NCBI GenBank assembly: GCA_938003575.1
Contig: CALKYG010000391.1
Location: forward strand, 1-7,213
Source: an uncultured Alphaproteobacteria bacterium
Lineage (GTDB): Bacteria; Pseudomonadota; Alphaproteobacteria; Caulobacterales; Parvularculaceae
Length of the DNA stretch: 7,213 nucleotides
Direction of reading: 5' to 3'
The position numbers and the translations under genes are program-made. Every line of letters starts with the position of its first letter. The stretch's first letter is position 1. Below are positions 1 through 5,871 of the stretch, piece by piece. The notes under the pieces are model-generated. The model ran no database searches and was not told the DNA's origin. It saw only the letters and a program-made list of their open reading frames with translations.

Positions 1-112
1 CTACCGCCTGAAGCGCACCTGGAACTCACGGCGCGCATTCCACATGTCTCACGATCCGGCCATCGTCAGCGCGTTCGTATGGCGGCCGGCCCCGCCGCGC
101 GCGCAGAGCTGA
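1..112 (+). CDS. 3' end of an unidentified protein gene (partial, start outside window)
   Basis: Reading from base 2, an open frame of 36 codons runs off the left edge and stops at TGA 110-112. In this frame 31 of 36 third codon positions are G or C, the pattern of the real genes in this window; the other two frames either stop at once or lose this bias. The C-terminal residues include FHMSHDPAIVSAFVWRP. I do not recognise the family. The gene next to xseB in many alphaproteobacteria is a histone-deacetylase-like hydrolase, but this tail does not let me confirm that. The stop lies 45 nt before xseB, so the two could be co-transcribed. Only the tail is visible, so no function is proposed. Confidence 0.45.
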   Translation, partial: YRLKRTWNSRRAFHMSHDPAIVSAFVWRPAPPRAQS

Positions 113-157
113 TTTTTCAAGGTTGTTCGCGCGGGCGGACGCGCCTAGAAACCGGTC

Positions 158-400
158 ATGGCAAGAACCCAGAACGATACGTCCGCCCTGTCTTTCGAAA
201 AGGCGCTAGCCGAGCTTGAAGAGATCGTCCGCAAGCTCGAACAGGGCTCGGTCGACCTCGAGGAATCCATCGCTCTTTACGAGCGCGGCGCGGCCCTCAA
301 AGCCCATTGCGAGGCCAAGCTGAAATCGGCGCAGGAACGGATCGACAAAATTGTCGTGACCGACGGTCAGCCGAAGGTTGAACCGGCGCAGTTCGACTAG
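158..400 (+). CDS. xseB: exodeoxyribonuclease VII small subunit
   Basis: Small subunit of exonuclease VII, the cytoplasmic XseA/XseB complex that degrades single-stranded DNA to oligonucleotides in both directions. The 80-residue length is typical of the family. The diagnostic XseB core is clear: [19 protein letters not shown] (residues 12-30), then [24 protein letters not shown], forming two helices of an antiparallel hairpin that binds several copies to one XseA. The tail after residue 68 (VTDGQ...) is the usual variable end. No good Shine-Dalgarno sequence precedes the ATG; the start is chosen because it gives the normal family length. It lies 150 nt upstream of dxs on the same strand, a common proteobacterial arrangement, here without ispA between them. 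The large subunit xseA is not in the window. Confidence 0.95.
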   Translation: MARTQNDTSALSFEKALAELEEIVRKLEQGSVDLEESIALYERGAALKAHCEAKLKSAQERIDKIVVTDGQPKVEPAQFD

Positions 401-442
401 GGTTGCAGGGCCGCCTCACCCCGCCGCCAATCGGCCTGTTTT

Positions 443-476
443 CCCCCCGAATTGAGCCCTGAAGGGGTGGTTTTTT
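443..476 (+). terminator. weak possible intrinsic terminator between xseB and dxs
   Basis: A run of six C (443-448) can pair with GGGG-T-GG (464-470) with one bulged T, around a 15-nt loop. A T6 tract follows at once (471-476). The base pairs are all G-C, but the loop is long and a bulge interrupts the stem, so this is a weak candidate. If active it would partly separate xseB transcription from dxs. The rest of the 150-nt gap (401-550) shows nothing else that I can name except the dxs ribosome binding site at 537-544. Confidence 0.3.
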
Positions 477-550
477 GCGCCGCAACGCCTAAAAGGACCG
501 GCTGAGCCGATAAAACCCAGCGGCCTGCTGCGTAATGAAGGGGACTTCCG

Positions 551-2464
551 ATGGCCGTCGAAACGCCGTTGCTCGATCAGGTGAAGATTCCGGCCGACCT
601 CCGGAAACTCCCGAAAAGCCAGTTGCGCCAGCTAGCGGATGAATTGCGCGCGGAGGTCATCGACGCGGTCTCGCAGACCGGCGGACACCTCGGCTCGGGC
701 CTCGGCGTCGTCGAACTGACGGTCGCCATTCATTACGTCTTCAACACGCCCGACGACAGGCTCGTCTGGGATGTCGGCCACCAGTGCTATCCGCACAAGG
801 TGATCACGGGACGGCGCGACCGCATCCGCACGCTGAGGCAGGGCGGCGGCCTTTCCGGGTTCACCAAGCGTTCGGAAAGCGAATATGATCCGTTCGGCGC
901 GGCGCACGCCGCGACGTCGATTTCCGCAGCGCTTGGTTTCGCCCGCGCGCGCGACCATCAGGGCAAGAAGAACAACGCAATCGCCGTTATCGGCGACGGC
1001 TCGATGTCCGCCGGCATGGCCTATGAGGGACTGAACAACGCCGGCTCGCTCGGCACGAAATTCATCGTCATCCTGAATGACAACGACATGTCGATCGCCC
1101 CGCCGGTTGGCGCAATGAGCGCTTATCTTGCGCGCGCCTCTTCCGGCAAGGTTTACCAGAACGTCCGCCGCATCGGGAAACAGTTCCTGAAGCGCCTGCC
1201 GCCCGCGCTTTACGAAAAGCTCGCGCGCGCCGAGGAATTCGGCCGGGGCATGGTGACGGGAGGAACGCTCTTCGAAGAGCTCGGCTTCTACTACGTCGGC
1301 CCGATCGACGGCCACAATCTCGACCAGCTCGTGCCGATTCTTGAGAATGTCCGCGACATGGAGGACGGTCCTGTTCTCGTGCATGTCGTGACGAAGAAGG
1401 GCAAGGGTTACGCTCCCGCCGAGGAAGCGGCTGACAGGGGCCACGGCGTCGTCAAGTTCGACGTTCTTTCCGGCAAGCAGCACAAGGCGGCGTCGAACGC
1501 TCCCGCCTATCAGAAGGTTTTTGCGCAAGCCCTGATCCGCGAGGCGGAAAAAGATCCGAAAATCGTCGGCATCACGGCAGCCATGCCGTCGGGCACCTCG
1601 CTCGATCTTTTCGCGCAGGCTTTTCCCGACCGCTGCTACGACGTCGGCATCGCCGAACAACATGCGGTCACGTTCGCGGCGGGCCTCGCCGCCGACGGCA
1701 TGAAGCCCTTCTGCGCGATTTACTCGACCTTTCTTCAGCGCGGCTATGACAGCGTTCAGCACGACGTCGATCTGCAGAAGCTGCCCGTTCGTTTCCCGAT
1801 GGACCGGGCGGGACTCGTCGGCGCCGACGGCGCCACGCACGCAGGCGCGTTCGACCTCGCCTATCTCGGCTGCCTGCCGAACATGGTCATTATGGCCTGC
1901 GCCGACGAAGGCGAACTCGTGCACATGACTGCAACCGCCGCCGCTTATGACGAAGGCCCGATCGCCTATCGTTATCCGCGCGGCGAAGGCGTCGGCGTCG
2001 ACCTGCCGCAGATCGGAAAAATTCTCGAGATCGGCAAGGGCCGAATCGTCCGCGAAGGGACGAAAGTCGCGATCCTGTCGCTCGGCACGCGCCTCGCCGA
2101 AGCGATGAAGGCGGCCGACTTGCTCGAAGCCCACGGCCTTTCATCGACAGTCGCCGACGCCCGCTTCGCCAAGCCGCTCGATCGCGATCTCATCCGCCAG
2201 CTGGCGCGCCACCATGAAGTCGTCGTGACGATCGAAGAAGGATCGCGCGGCGGGTTCGGCGCATGGGTCCTGCATTTCATGTCGGAAGACGGCCTGCTCG
2301 ATTCCGGCCTCAAGGTGCGGACGATGACGTTGCCCGACCGCTATCAGGACCACAACTCGCCCGCAAAAATGTACGATGAGGCGCGGCTCAACGCCCCGCA
2401 TATCGTCGAGACCGTGATGCGCGCGCTCGGCCGCTCGGCGGATGTGATCAAGCTAAGGGGCTGA
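551..2464 (+). CDS. dxs: 1-deoxy-D-xylulose-5-phosphate synthase
   Basis: First enzyme of the MEP isoprenoid pathway: it condenses pyruvate and glyceraldehyde 3-phosphate to 1-deoxy-D-xylulose 5-phosphate using thiamine diphosphate, in the cytoplasm. The 637 residues match the family's usual length (about 620-640). Visible landmarks, in order: GGHLGSGLG (44-52) with the conserved active-site His46; the thiamine-diphosphate motif [18 protein letters not shown] (148-165) and LNDNDMSI (175-182), which binds the metal; the Dxs-specific GPIDGHN (250-256); the pyrimidine-binding transketolase domain with [11 protein letters not shown] (363-373), whose Glu369 is the cofactor-activating glutamate; and a C-terminal transketolase domain (about 500-620) with EEGSRGGFG. 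The ATG is preceded by GAAGGGGA (537-544), 6 nt away, a good ribosome binding site. No break or missing key residue. It converges on the DUF6768/sigma-factor pair. Confidence 0.98.
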   Translation: MAVETPLLDQVKIPADLRKLPKSQLRQLADELRAEVIDAVSQTGGHLGSGLGVVELTVAIHYVFNTPDDRLVWDVGHQCYPHKVITGRRDRIRTLRQGGGLSGFTKRSESEYDPFGAAHAATSISAALGFARARDHQGKKNNAIAVIGDGSMSAGMAYEGLNNAGSLGTKFIVILNDNDMSIAPPVGAMSAYLARASSGKVYQNVRRIGKQFLKRLPPALYEKLARAEEFGRGMVTGGTLFEELGFYYVGPIDGHNLDQLVPILENVRDMEDGPVLVHVVTKKGKGYAPAEEAADRGHGVVKFDVLSGKQHKAASNAPAYQKVFAQALIREAEKDPKIVGITAAMPSGTSLDLFAQAFPDRCYDVGIAEQHAVTFAAGLAADGMKPFCAIYSTFLQRGYDSVQHDVDLQKLPVRFPMDRAGLVGADGATHAGAFDLAYLGCLPNMVIMACADEGELVHMTATAAAYDEGPIAYRYPRGEGVGVDLPQIGKILEIGKGRIVREGTKVAILSLGTRLAEAMKAADLLEAHGLSSTVADARFAKPLDRDLIRQLARHHEVVVTIEEGSRGGFGAWVLHFMSEDGLLDSGLKVRTMTLPDRYQDHNSPAKMYDEARLNAPHIVETVMRALGRSADVIKLRG

Positions 2465-2508
2465 AACGCGCGGCCCCGTTTGGCGGCGCCTGGTCGAACA
2501 GAGTCGCA

Positions 2509-2585
2509 GCCTGAAGTCCGGCGATCGCGGGGATAGTCCGCATGATACGGATCATTCGCATCAAGCCCGTGCGATCGCTTCAGGC
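2509..2585. terminator. long imperfect dyad between convergent genes, possible bidirectional terminator
   Basis: Nested inverted repeats fill the gap between dxs and the minus-strand gene. Outer arms are GCCTGAA (2509-2515) and TTCAGGC (2579-2585). Inside them GCGATCGC (2521-2528) pairs with GCGATCGC (2571-2578), then GGG (2529-2531) with CCC (2566-2568), GAT (2532-2534) with ATC (2560-2562), and ATGAT (2542-2546) with ATCAT (2551-2555) around loop ACGG. That is about 26 base pairs with small bulges. The dyad includes the stop codon of the minus-strand gene. Neither side has a long T tract, so termination is inferred from the position between convergent genes. A dispersed palindromic repeat is the alternative. 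Confidence 0.5.
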
Positions 2586-2945
2586 GGACTTCGTCCGTGC
2601 GAGCTGCAATTCGACCCGCTTCACCTCACGAATGACCCGGTTCGCCTGAACCTGCTGCCACTGCATGATCTTGATGACGCCCATCGAGAGGAAAAGCGCA
2701 AGGGCGAGCGTTCCCCAGCGGATCATCGCCGCCGTCTCGTCGATCTCGATGAATTGCCGCGCGGCGTAAAGCGCGCCGGCGAACAACGCGAACTGAACGA
2801 CGATATTGATCATGTTCCACGGCGCCATCTTGCCTGAGAACAATTCGCCGACTTCTCCGAACAGGCCCTTCTCGCCGTATTCAGCAAAGACTGCGCGATC
2901 TTCCGCGTCGAGCGCTTCTTCAATCATCTGGTCAAGCTTGCTCAT
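2580..2945 (-). CDS. small two-helix membrane protein, DUF6768-like, partner of an ECF sigma factor
   Basis: The product is 121 residues. The N-terminus SKLDQMIEEALDAEDRAVFAEYGEKGLFGEVGELFSGK (2-39), followed by two hydrophobic segments (about 44-64 and 74-95) and a charged helical tail (about 96-117), resembles the DUF6768 family of alphaproteobacteria, whose genes often sit beside an ECF sigma factor; I assign this from memory of the family pattern. Its ATG lies inside the sigma-factor gene (14-nt overlap) and has AGGGAG (2953-2958 on the plus strand), 7 nt upstream, so translation is probably coupled. By position and topology it could be a membrane-bound modulator (anti-sigma-like) of that sigma factor, but it has no recognisable anti-sigma or zinc-binding motif. 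It is not a FecR or ChrR type. Confidence 0.85.
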   Translation of the reverse strand: MSKLDQMIEEALDAEDRAVFAEYGEKGLFGEVGELFSGKMAPWNMINIVVQFALFAGALYAARQFIEIDETAAMIRWGTLALALFLSMGVIKIMQWQQVQANRVIREVKRVELQLARTKSA

Positions 2946-3507
2946 TTTCGGACTCCCTGACGACGCCGAACGCGGCTTTCAGTTTTTCGCGCGCGGCCAT
3001 GAGGCGGGTCTTCACCGTGCCCGCCGGAACGGTCAGCGCCGCGGCAATCTCCGCAACGCTGAGATCCTCAAGATAAAACAGCGCGACGGCGACTCGCTGC
3101 TCCGCCGGCAACGCGGCTACCGCCGCGGCGAGCGCAGGTGCGGATGCGCCCGCCTCCATGGCGTCCGTCGGCTGAAATTTGTCGCTCGGCTGCGCCGCGA
3201 ACGCCGAAACGCCGAGCCGCCGGCGCCTTGCGCGGCGCGCCCAGTCGGCGGCGCGGCGGGTGACGATGCGGAACGCGAAGGCGGGAAACGCCGCGCAGTC
3301 GTCGAGGCGTTTCAGCCCGCGCGCGATGTCGATCCACGCCTCCTGTGCGATGTCGCGCGCATCCTCGACGCTTCCCGTGAGACGCCAGGCGTGACGGACG
3401 AGCGGGCGCTCCCAGCGCCGCGCCAGCTTCTCGATCGCCTTACGGTCTCCCGTGCGCGCCGCCGCGGCGAGATATTCGTCAACGATGCGCTCATCGCGTC
3501 GGCTCAC
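2932..3507 (-). CDS. ECF-type RNA polymerase sigma factor
   Basis: 191-residue extracytoplasmic-function sigma factor, a subunit that directs RNA polymerase to specific promoters. Region 2 spans about residues 20-92, with the core-binding/-10 segment LVRHAWRLTGSVEDARDIAQEAWIDIAR (36-63) and the typical basic patch ADWARRARRRR (87-97). A 30-residue linker rich in Ala follows. Region 4 (about 126-178) contains LPAEQRVAVALFYLEDLSV and the helix-turn-helix VAEIAAALTVPAGTVKTRLMAAREKLK (151-177), which reads the -35 element. The start is GTG at 3507: GGAG (plus-strand 3517-3520) lies 9 nt upstream and no in-frame ATG precedes it nearby. It is the first gene of a two-gene operon with the DUF6768-like protein, and is divergent from the DUF1704 gene. 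The inducing signal cannot be read from the sequence. Confidence 0.95.
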   Translation of the reverse strand: MSRRDERIVDEYLAAAARTGDRKAIEKLARRWERPLVRHAWRLTGSVEDARDIAQEAWIDIARGLKRLDDCAAFPAFAFRIVTRRAADWARRARRRRLGVSAFAAQPSDKFQPTDAMEAGASAPALAAAVAALPAEQRVAVALFYLEDLSVAEIAAALTVPAGTVKTRLMAAREKLKAAFGVVRESENEQA

Positions 3508-3544
3508 CCTGCAAGGCTCCGTTTCTACCGCCTTTGATGATAAG

Positions 3545-3569
3545 GTCGTTCGAAGGCGAAGTCCGGTTC
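3545..3569 (-). promoter_or_regulatory. possible ECF-type promoter for the sigma factor operon
   Basis: On the minus strand GAAC (plus 3566-3569) is followed after 17 nt by CGAC (plus 3545-3548). This resembles the general ECF pattern GAAC-N16/17-CGTC and would give a leader of about 30 nt before the GTG. A second reading, GAAC (plus 3548-3551), 17 nt, CGGTA (plus 3526-3530), is also possible but would start transcription in or just upstream of the ribosome binding site. ECF sigma factors often transcribe themselves. Both matches are short and could be chance. Confidence 0.22.
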
Positions 3570-3588
3570 ATCGCCGGAGGGGTTTTTT
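3562..3588 (+). promoter_or_regulatory. hairpin plus T6 tract in the leader of the DUF1704 gene (possible attenuator)
   Basis: TCCGG (3562-3566) and CCGGA (3574-3578) form a 5-bp stem around a 7-nt loop, followed by GGGG (3579-3582) and T6 (3583-3588). The T tract ends 9 nt before the ATG. GGAGGGG (3576-3582) is the only Shine-Dalgarno-like sequence for that gene, but lies 15 nt from the ATG, farther than usual, and its first bases are in the stem. No plus-strand gene ends here, so an ordinary end-of-gene terminator makes little sense. A leader attenuator or stem hiding the ribosome site fits better. The stem is short and separated from the T tract by four G. Confidence 0.35.
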
Positions 3589-3597
3589 CGGGTCAGT

Positions 3598-4857
3598 ATG
3601 GCGGCGTTTTCCGCGGCGGAACTTGCGCGCTTGAAGAGCGCCGCCCAACTGCTTCTTGAAGCGGAGGACCGGCTGCCGGTCCTGAAAAGCCTCGCCTGGG
3701 ACAGGTCCGTCGCCGACGCCTTCCTTGATTCGGGCGCCCGCGAATTGCCGCGGCCCGAATACCCCGCGATCGATCCTGTCCCGTCGCGGGACCGGGTCGC
3801 CGCGGCGCGAAAACTGATCGACGGCGCATCGCCGGCGCATCGCTGGCTGAATCGCTTCGCCGACGTCACGGAGGAAACCGCGTCGCTCCTGTCCGCAGTT
3901 GGCGCAAAATCCTTTTATTCGCATTCCGTCGCGCTCTACGGCGCGCCGTCATCGCCGATCGCCGACGGAAAGCGTACCGCGCTCGATCTCGCAAGGCGCC
4001 TCGACGTCCTGCTCGCCGATTTCGAAGGCGGCATGAAGCTGGAGCCGCCCGAAATTCTCACCGCGCGCGAGATCAAGCTTCGGCTTGACGGCGCGCTGCC
4101 GTTGCATTTCGGCGCAGAGGCGCCGCGCGTCGACGTGACATTGAACGTCTCCGGCAAGGCGGCCGCCGGGCGCGATTACATCAAGCTTCGCGGCGACGCC
4201 CGGTTTTCGGACCTTGATGTGACGCAGCTCCTCCAGCATGAGGCCTTCGTTCATATCGCAACCGGCAAGAACGGCGCGGCGCAAACGAATTTTCCCATCC
4301 TCGCCGAGAGCTATCCCGGAAACGCGCGAACGCAGGAGGGGATCGCCGTATTCGCCGAATTCATTTCCGGCGCGCTCGATCCGAGGCGCTTCAGGCGGCT
4401 CGCCGACCGCGTCATCGCCATCGACATGGCGTCGAACGGCGCGGATTTCATCGAAGTGTTCAACTTCTTTCGCGAGAGAGCGCGCGAGGACGAGCCGTTC
4501 GAAGCCTTTGAAAGCGCGCGGCGGGTCTTTCGCGGCGGCGTTCTTTCAGGCGGCGCCCCGTTCACCAAGGACTCGATCTATCTCGGCGGCCTGCTCGAGG
4601 TGCACAATTTCCTGCGCGCCGCCGTCAGGACTGGCGACGCCGACTATGTTCGCCTGCTTTTCGTGGGCAAGATCGACCTTAACGATCTCGGTGCGATGAA
4701 AATGCTCCGCGATGAGGGTCTTATTGATCCGCCCCGGTTCATGCCGCCATGGGCGACGGACATGCGATACCTTATCTCGTATCTCGCCTATTCCACCTTC
4801 TTGAATGAAATAAGCCTCAAGGACGTCGTCTCGCGCTATGAGCCGCTGCTCGGCTGA
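3598..4857 (+). CDS. DUF1704 / QEGLA-motif protein, predicted zinc metallopeptidase
   Basis: 419-residue protein of the DUF1704 family, called 'flavohemoglobin expression-modulating QEGLA motif protein' in bacterial annotation. The signature is QHEAFVHIATGKNG (213-226) followed by NFPILAESYPGNARTQEGIAVFAE (231-254): HEAFVH (214-219) is an HExxxH metal site, and Glu247 of the QEGIA motif or Glu254 could be a third ligand. Conserved KDSIYLGGLLEVHNFLR (324-340) follows. The same domain occurs in the eukaryotic KIAA0895/MATCAP tubulin tyrosine carboxypeptidases, which use HExxxH, so peptidase activity is a reasonable inference; the bacterial substrate is unknown. No signal peptide or membrane segment, so probably cytoplasmic. 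The ATG at 3598 is the only upstream start available. The gene stands alone, divergent from the sigma factor and convergent with the XRE gene; no flavohemoglobin gene is in the window. Confidence 0.85.
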   Translation: MAAFSAAELARLKSAAQLLLEAEDRLPVLKSLAWDRSVADAFLDSGARELPRPEYPAIDPVPSRDRVAAARKLIDGASPAHRWLNRFADVTEETASLLSAVGAKSFYSHSVALYGAPSSPIADGKRTALDLARRLDVLLADFEGGMKLEPPEILTAREIKLRLDGALPLHFGAEAPRVDVTLNVSGKAAAGRDYIKLRGDARFSDLDVTQLLQHEAFVHIATGKNGAAQTNFPILAESYPGNARTQEGIAVFAEFISGALDPRRFRRLADRVIAIDMASNGADFIEVFNFFRERAREDEPFEAFESARRVFRGGVLSGGAPFTKDSIYLGGLLEVHNFLRAAVRTGDADYVRLLFVGKIDLNDLGAMKMLRDEGLIDPPRFMPPWATDMRYLISYLAYSTFLNEISLKDVVSRYEPLLG

Positions 4858-4860
4858 TTG

Positions 4861-4874
4861 CGGAGATCACTCCG
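4861..4874. terminator. small dyad in the 9-bp convergent gap
   Basis: CGGAG (4861-4865), ATCA, CTCCG (4870-4874) is a perfect 5-bp hairpin with a tetraloop. It lies between the DUF1704 stop (4855-4857) and includes the stop codon of the convergent XRE gene (4867-4869). It has no T tract on either side. It is the only candidate terminator for the two convergent units, and is weak. Confidence 0.25.
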
Positions 4875-5100
4875 GCCTGAATCGCCAGACTTCCTCGAAC
4901 GGCCTGCCGAAAGCGCGCGAAATCCGAAAGGCGAGCTCAAGCGAAGGCGCGTATTTTCCGGCCTCCACCGCGACAATCGTCTGACGGGTCGCGCCGACGG
5001 CGTCAGCGAGCGCCTGCTGGGTCAGGCCGCGTTCGGTTCGCAACTGCCGTATTGCATTTTCAACGCGCCCTTTGGGAACCGCGGCGCCGCCCTCACCCAT
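4867..5100 (-). CDS. small XRE-family helix-turn-helix transcriptional regulator
   Basis: 77-residue DNA-binding protein that is almost only a Cro/C1-type helix-turn-helix domain. RVENAIRQLRTERGLTQQALADAVGATRQTIVAVEAGKYAPSLELAFRISRAFGRPFEEVW (12-72) shows the five-helix pattern; LTQQALADAVG and TRQTIVAVEAG (about 25-47) are the two helices of the motif, and the Trp-containing end EEVWRFRPE is typical of this short subfamily. No sensor domain is present, so any signal must come from a partner. The ATG overlaps the end of the upstream membrane-protein gene by 8 nt (ATGGGTGA) and has no good ribosome binding site of its own, implying translational coupling. The likely DNA targets are the twin palindromes at 5578-5599 and 5615-5638 upstream of the operon; that link is inferred. 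Confidence 0.93.
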   Translation of the reverse strand: MGEGGAAVPKGRVENAIRQLRTERGLTQQALADAVGATRQTIVAVEAGKYAPSLELAFRISRAFGRPFEEVWRFRPE

Positions 5101-5557
5101 GCGAGGTCTGGAGCCGGTGCGGCAGGATCGTCAATATGCGCTTGACGATCTCGCCGCCGAACAAAACCGCGAAAAGCGAGAAGAAAAGAGTTGGGAGATG
5201 CGACAGGTCAATCCGTGGATATGGATGGCGGCCGAAGACGCCTTCCATCAGCGCCTGCCAGATCAAAATGTTGATCGCCGCGATCATGAATATCCGCTCA
5301 TTAAGACTGGCCTGACGGTCGATGGCGACGTCTCTTTCATCCTTTGCCGTCGATTTGCCGCTCATGGCGGCGAGGACGGCGGCGATGGCGATCTCGATGA
5401 CAGTCGTCGCCGCGATGACCGTGACATAGACGCCGAGGAGCGCCGACGCCGGAAGGTCGACGATGTGAACGCCGTCCAGCAGGCGCATCTGGAACCACCA
5501 GAACACAGCGACCAGCCCCAACAATGAGGCCCAGGAATAGTGCTCCGCACGACTCAC
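5093..5557 (-). CDS. four-helix membrane protein co-transcribed with the XRE regulator
   Basis: 154-residue integral membrane protein with four hydrophobic segments at about residues 8-27, 39-64, 87-107 and 120-147. A charged loop between helices 2 and 3, SGKSTAKDERDVAIDRQASLNER (66-88), contains DERD followed by Arg/Gln/Ala, a pattern I associate with DUF2178-like membrane proteins encoded beside short XRE regulators; I am not certain of the family. The start is GTG at 5557, preceded on the minus strand by GGAAGG with a 6-nt gap, a good ribosome binding site. It is the first gene of the operon and overlaps the XRE start by 8 nt. Its position suggests it senses, or is controlled through, the regulator. 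No enzymatic motif is visible. Confidence 0.85.
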   Translation of the reverse strand: MSRAEHYSWASLLGLVAVFWWFQMRLLDGVHIVDLPASALLGVYVTVIAATTVIEIAIAAVLAAMSGKSTAKDERDVAIDRQASLNERIFMIAAINILIWQALMEGVFGRHPYPRIDLSHLPTLFFSLFAVLFGGEIVKRILTILPHRLQTSHG

Positions 5558-5577
5558 CGCTGACCTTCCTTACATTC

Positions 5578-5599
5578 AATGTCCAAGATATTGGACATT
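5578..5599. promoter_or_regulatory. operator 1: perfect palindrome AATGTCCAA-N4-TTGGACATT
   Basis: Nine-base arms, AATGTCCAA (5578-5586) and TTGGACATT (5591-5599), are perfectly inverted around GATA. The site lies 21 nt upstream of the GTG of the membrane-protein gene. The size and symmetry fit binding by an XRE dimer. The same core recurs 38 bp away (operator 2). Confidence 0.8.
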
Positions 5600-5624
5600 A
5601 AAGTCAGAGCGGCCGAATGTCCAA
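5595..5624 (-). promoter_or_regulatory. possible sigma-70-like promoter lying across the two operators
   Basis: On the minus strand TTGGAC (plus 5619-5624) is followed after 18 nt by TAATGT (plus 5595-5600). The -35-like box is inside operator 2 and the -10-like box inside operator 1, so a bound repressor would block RNA polymerase directly. Both boxes match the consensus only partly, so the exact promoter is uncertain, although some promoter for the membrane-protein/XRE operon must lie in this area. Confidence 0.35.
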
Positions 5625-5638
5625 CATCTTGGACATTC
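5615..5638. promoter_or_regulatory. operator 2: perfect palindrome GAATGTCCAA-N4-TTGGACATTC
   Basis: Ten-base arms at 5615-5624 and 5629-5638 are perfectly inverted around CATC. The core is identical to operator 1 and only the 4-nt centre differs, as expected when a dimer reads the arms and not the spacer. The centres of the two sites are 38 bp apart. I found no third copy of the complete palindrome in the window. Confidence 0.8.
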
Positions 5639-5747
5639 CTAACTTAAATTGTGGAAAAACAAGGCGTTTCACGAGAATCGCCGCCGCAAAGGCTTGAATA
5701 TTTTCCCCAGCCAGGCCATCTAGTCCCTCAGCAAACGCCATTCTCTT
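5639..5747. other. intergenic stretch without a gene
   Basis: AT-richer than its surroundings at the left end. It shows one GANTC sequence (GAATC, 5675-5679), the CcrM methylation target in alphaproteobacteria, and no ORF or strong hairpin. Together with the operators, the direct repeat and the CtrA box it forms the 314-nt divergent intergenic region 5558-5871. Confidence 0.4.
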
Positions 5748-5775
5748 TTGAAATGGCCCGCCCCCGATGTAGAGT
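5748..5775 (+). promoter_or_regulatory. possible sigma-70-type promoter
   Basis: TTGAAA (5748-5753) and TAGAGT (5770-5775), separated by 16 nt, match -35 and -10 boxes moderately (about 4-5 of 6 each). Transcription would start near 5782, so the CtrA box at 5794-5809 would lie just downstream of the start, a position suited to repression. The alternative promoter at the CtrA box itself is described there. Confidence 0.3.
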
Positions 5776-5790
5776 GCACGAAATGGCCCG
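5750..5790 (+). repeat. 11-bp direct repeat GAAATGGCCCG, two copies 30 bp apart
   Basis: GAAATGGCCCG occurs at 5750-5760 and again at 5780-5790. The 30-bp period is close to three turns of the helix, which would place both copies on the same face of the DNA. It may be a tandem binding site for an unknown regulator of the downstream gene. The first copy overlaps the possible -35 box. Confidence 0.5.
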
Positions 5791-5793
5791 GCG

Positions 5794-5809
5794 TTAACGA
5801 ACCGTTAAC
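5794..5809 (+). promoter_or_regulatory. full CtrA-type binding site TTAA-N7-TTAAC
   Basis: TTAA (5794-5797), seven bases, TTAAC (5805-5809) is an exact match to the consensus of CtrA, the alphaproteobacterial cell-cycle response regulator. It sits 63 nt upstream of the ATG of the H1-like gene. CtrA-activated promoters often have the second half-site overlapping the -35 box; here a weak -10-like TTCATT (5828-5833) lies 17 nt after TTAACC, which would give a leader of about 30 nt. The site is part of a wider inverted repeat, GTTAAC-GAACC-GTTAAC (5793-5809). Confidence 0.6.
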
Positions 5810-5871
5810 CGGGCATCGGTCGCCGCGTTCATTCCATGACGCTCTGCGCGGGACCGCGAAGGAGACATTTG

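Noticed and set aside
632..2134. 500-codon open frame on the minus strand inside dxs
   Set aside because: It is the antisense shadow of a GC-rich coding sequence; dxs is intact and matches its family throughout, while this translation is Arg/Ala/Asp-rich with no recognisable motif or ribosome site.
2521..2578. GCGATCGC octamers as cyanobacterial HIP1 elements
   Set aside because: The gene content is alphaproteobacterial and the octamers are explained as arms of a local dyad.
2806..3537. 243-codon plus-strand open frame opposite the sigma factor and DUF6768-like genes
   Set aside because: Its translation is Arg-rich and unlike any family I know, whereas the minus-strand genes show clear sigma-factor domains and overlapping starts with ribosome sites.
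4238..4699. 153-codon frame inside the DUF1704 gene
   Set aside because: Out-of-frame Ser/Arg/Ala-rich product within a gene whose conserved motifs run through the same stretch.
5072..5527. 151-codon plus-strand open frame opposite the membrane-protein gene
   Set aside because: The translation is a hydrophilic, Asp/Arg-rich shadow of four clear transmembrane segments encoded on the minus strand.
5650..5658. DnaA-box-like sequence TGTGGAAAA
   Set aside because: One mismatch from the consensus and a single copy, with no cluster or AT-rich unwinding element; probably chance.
5836..5871. Longer start (ATG 5836) for the H1-like protein
   Set aside because: No ribosome site precedes it, whereas GAAGGAG lies 7 nt before the ATG at 5872 and the protein then begins directly with the Lys-rich tail.
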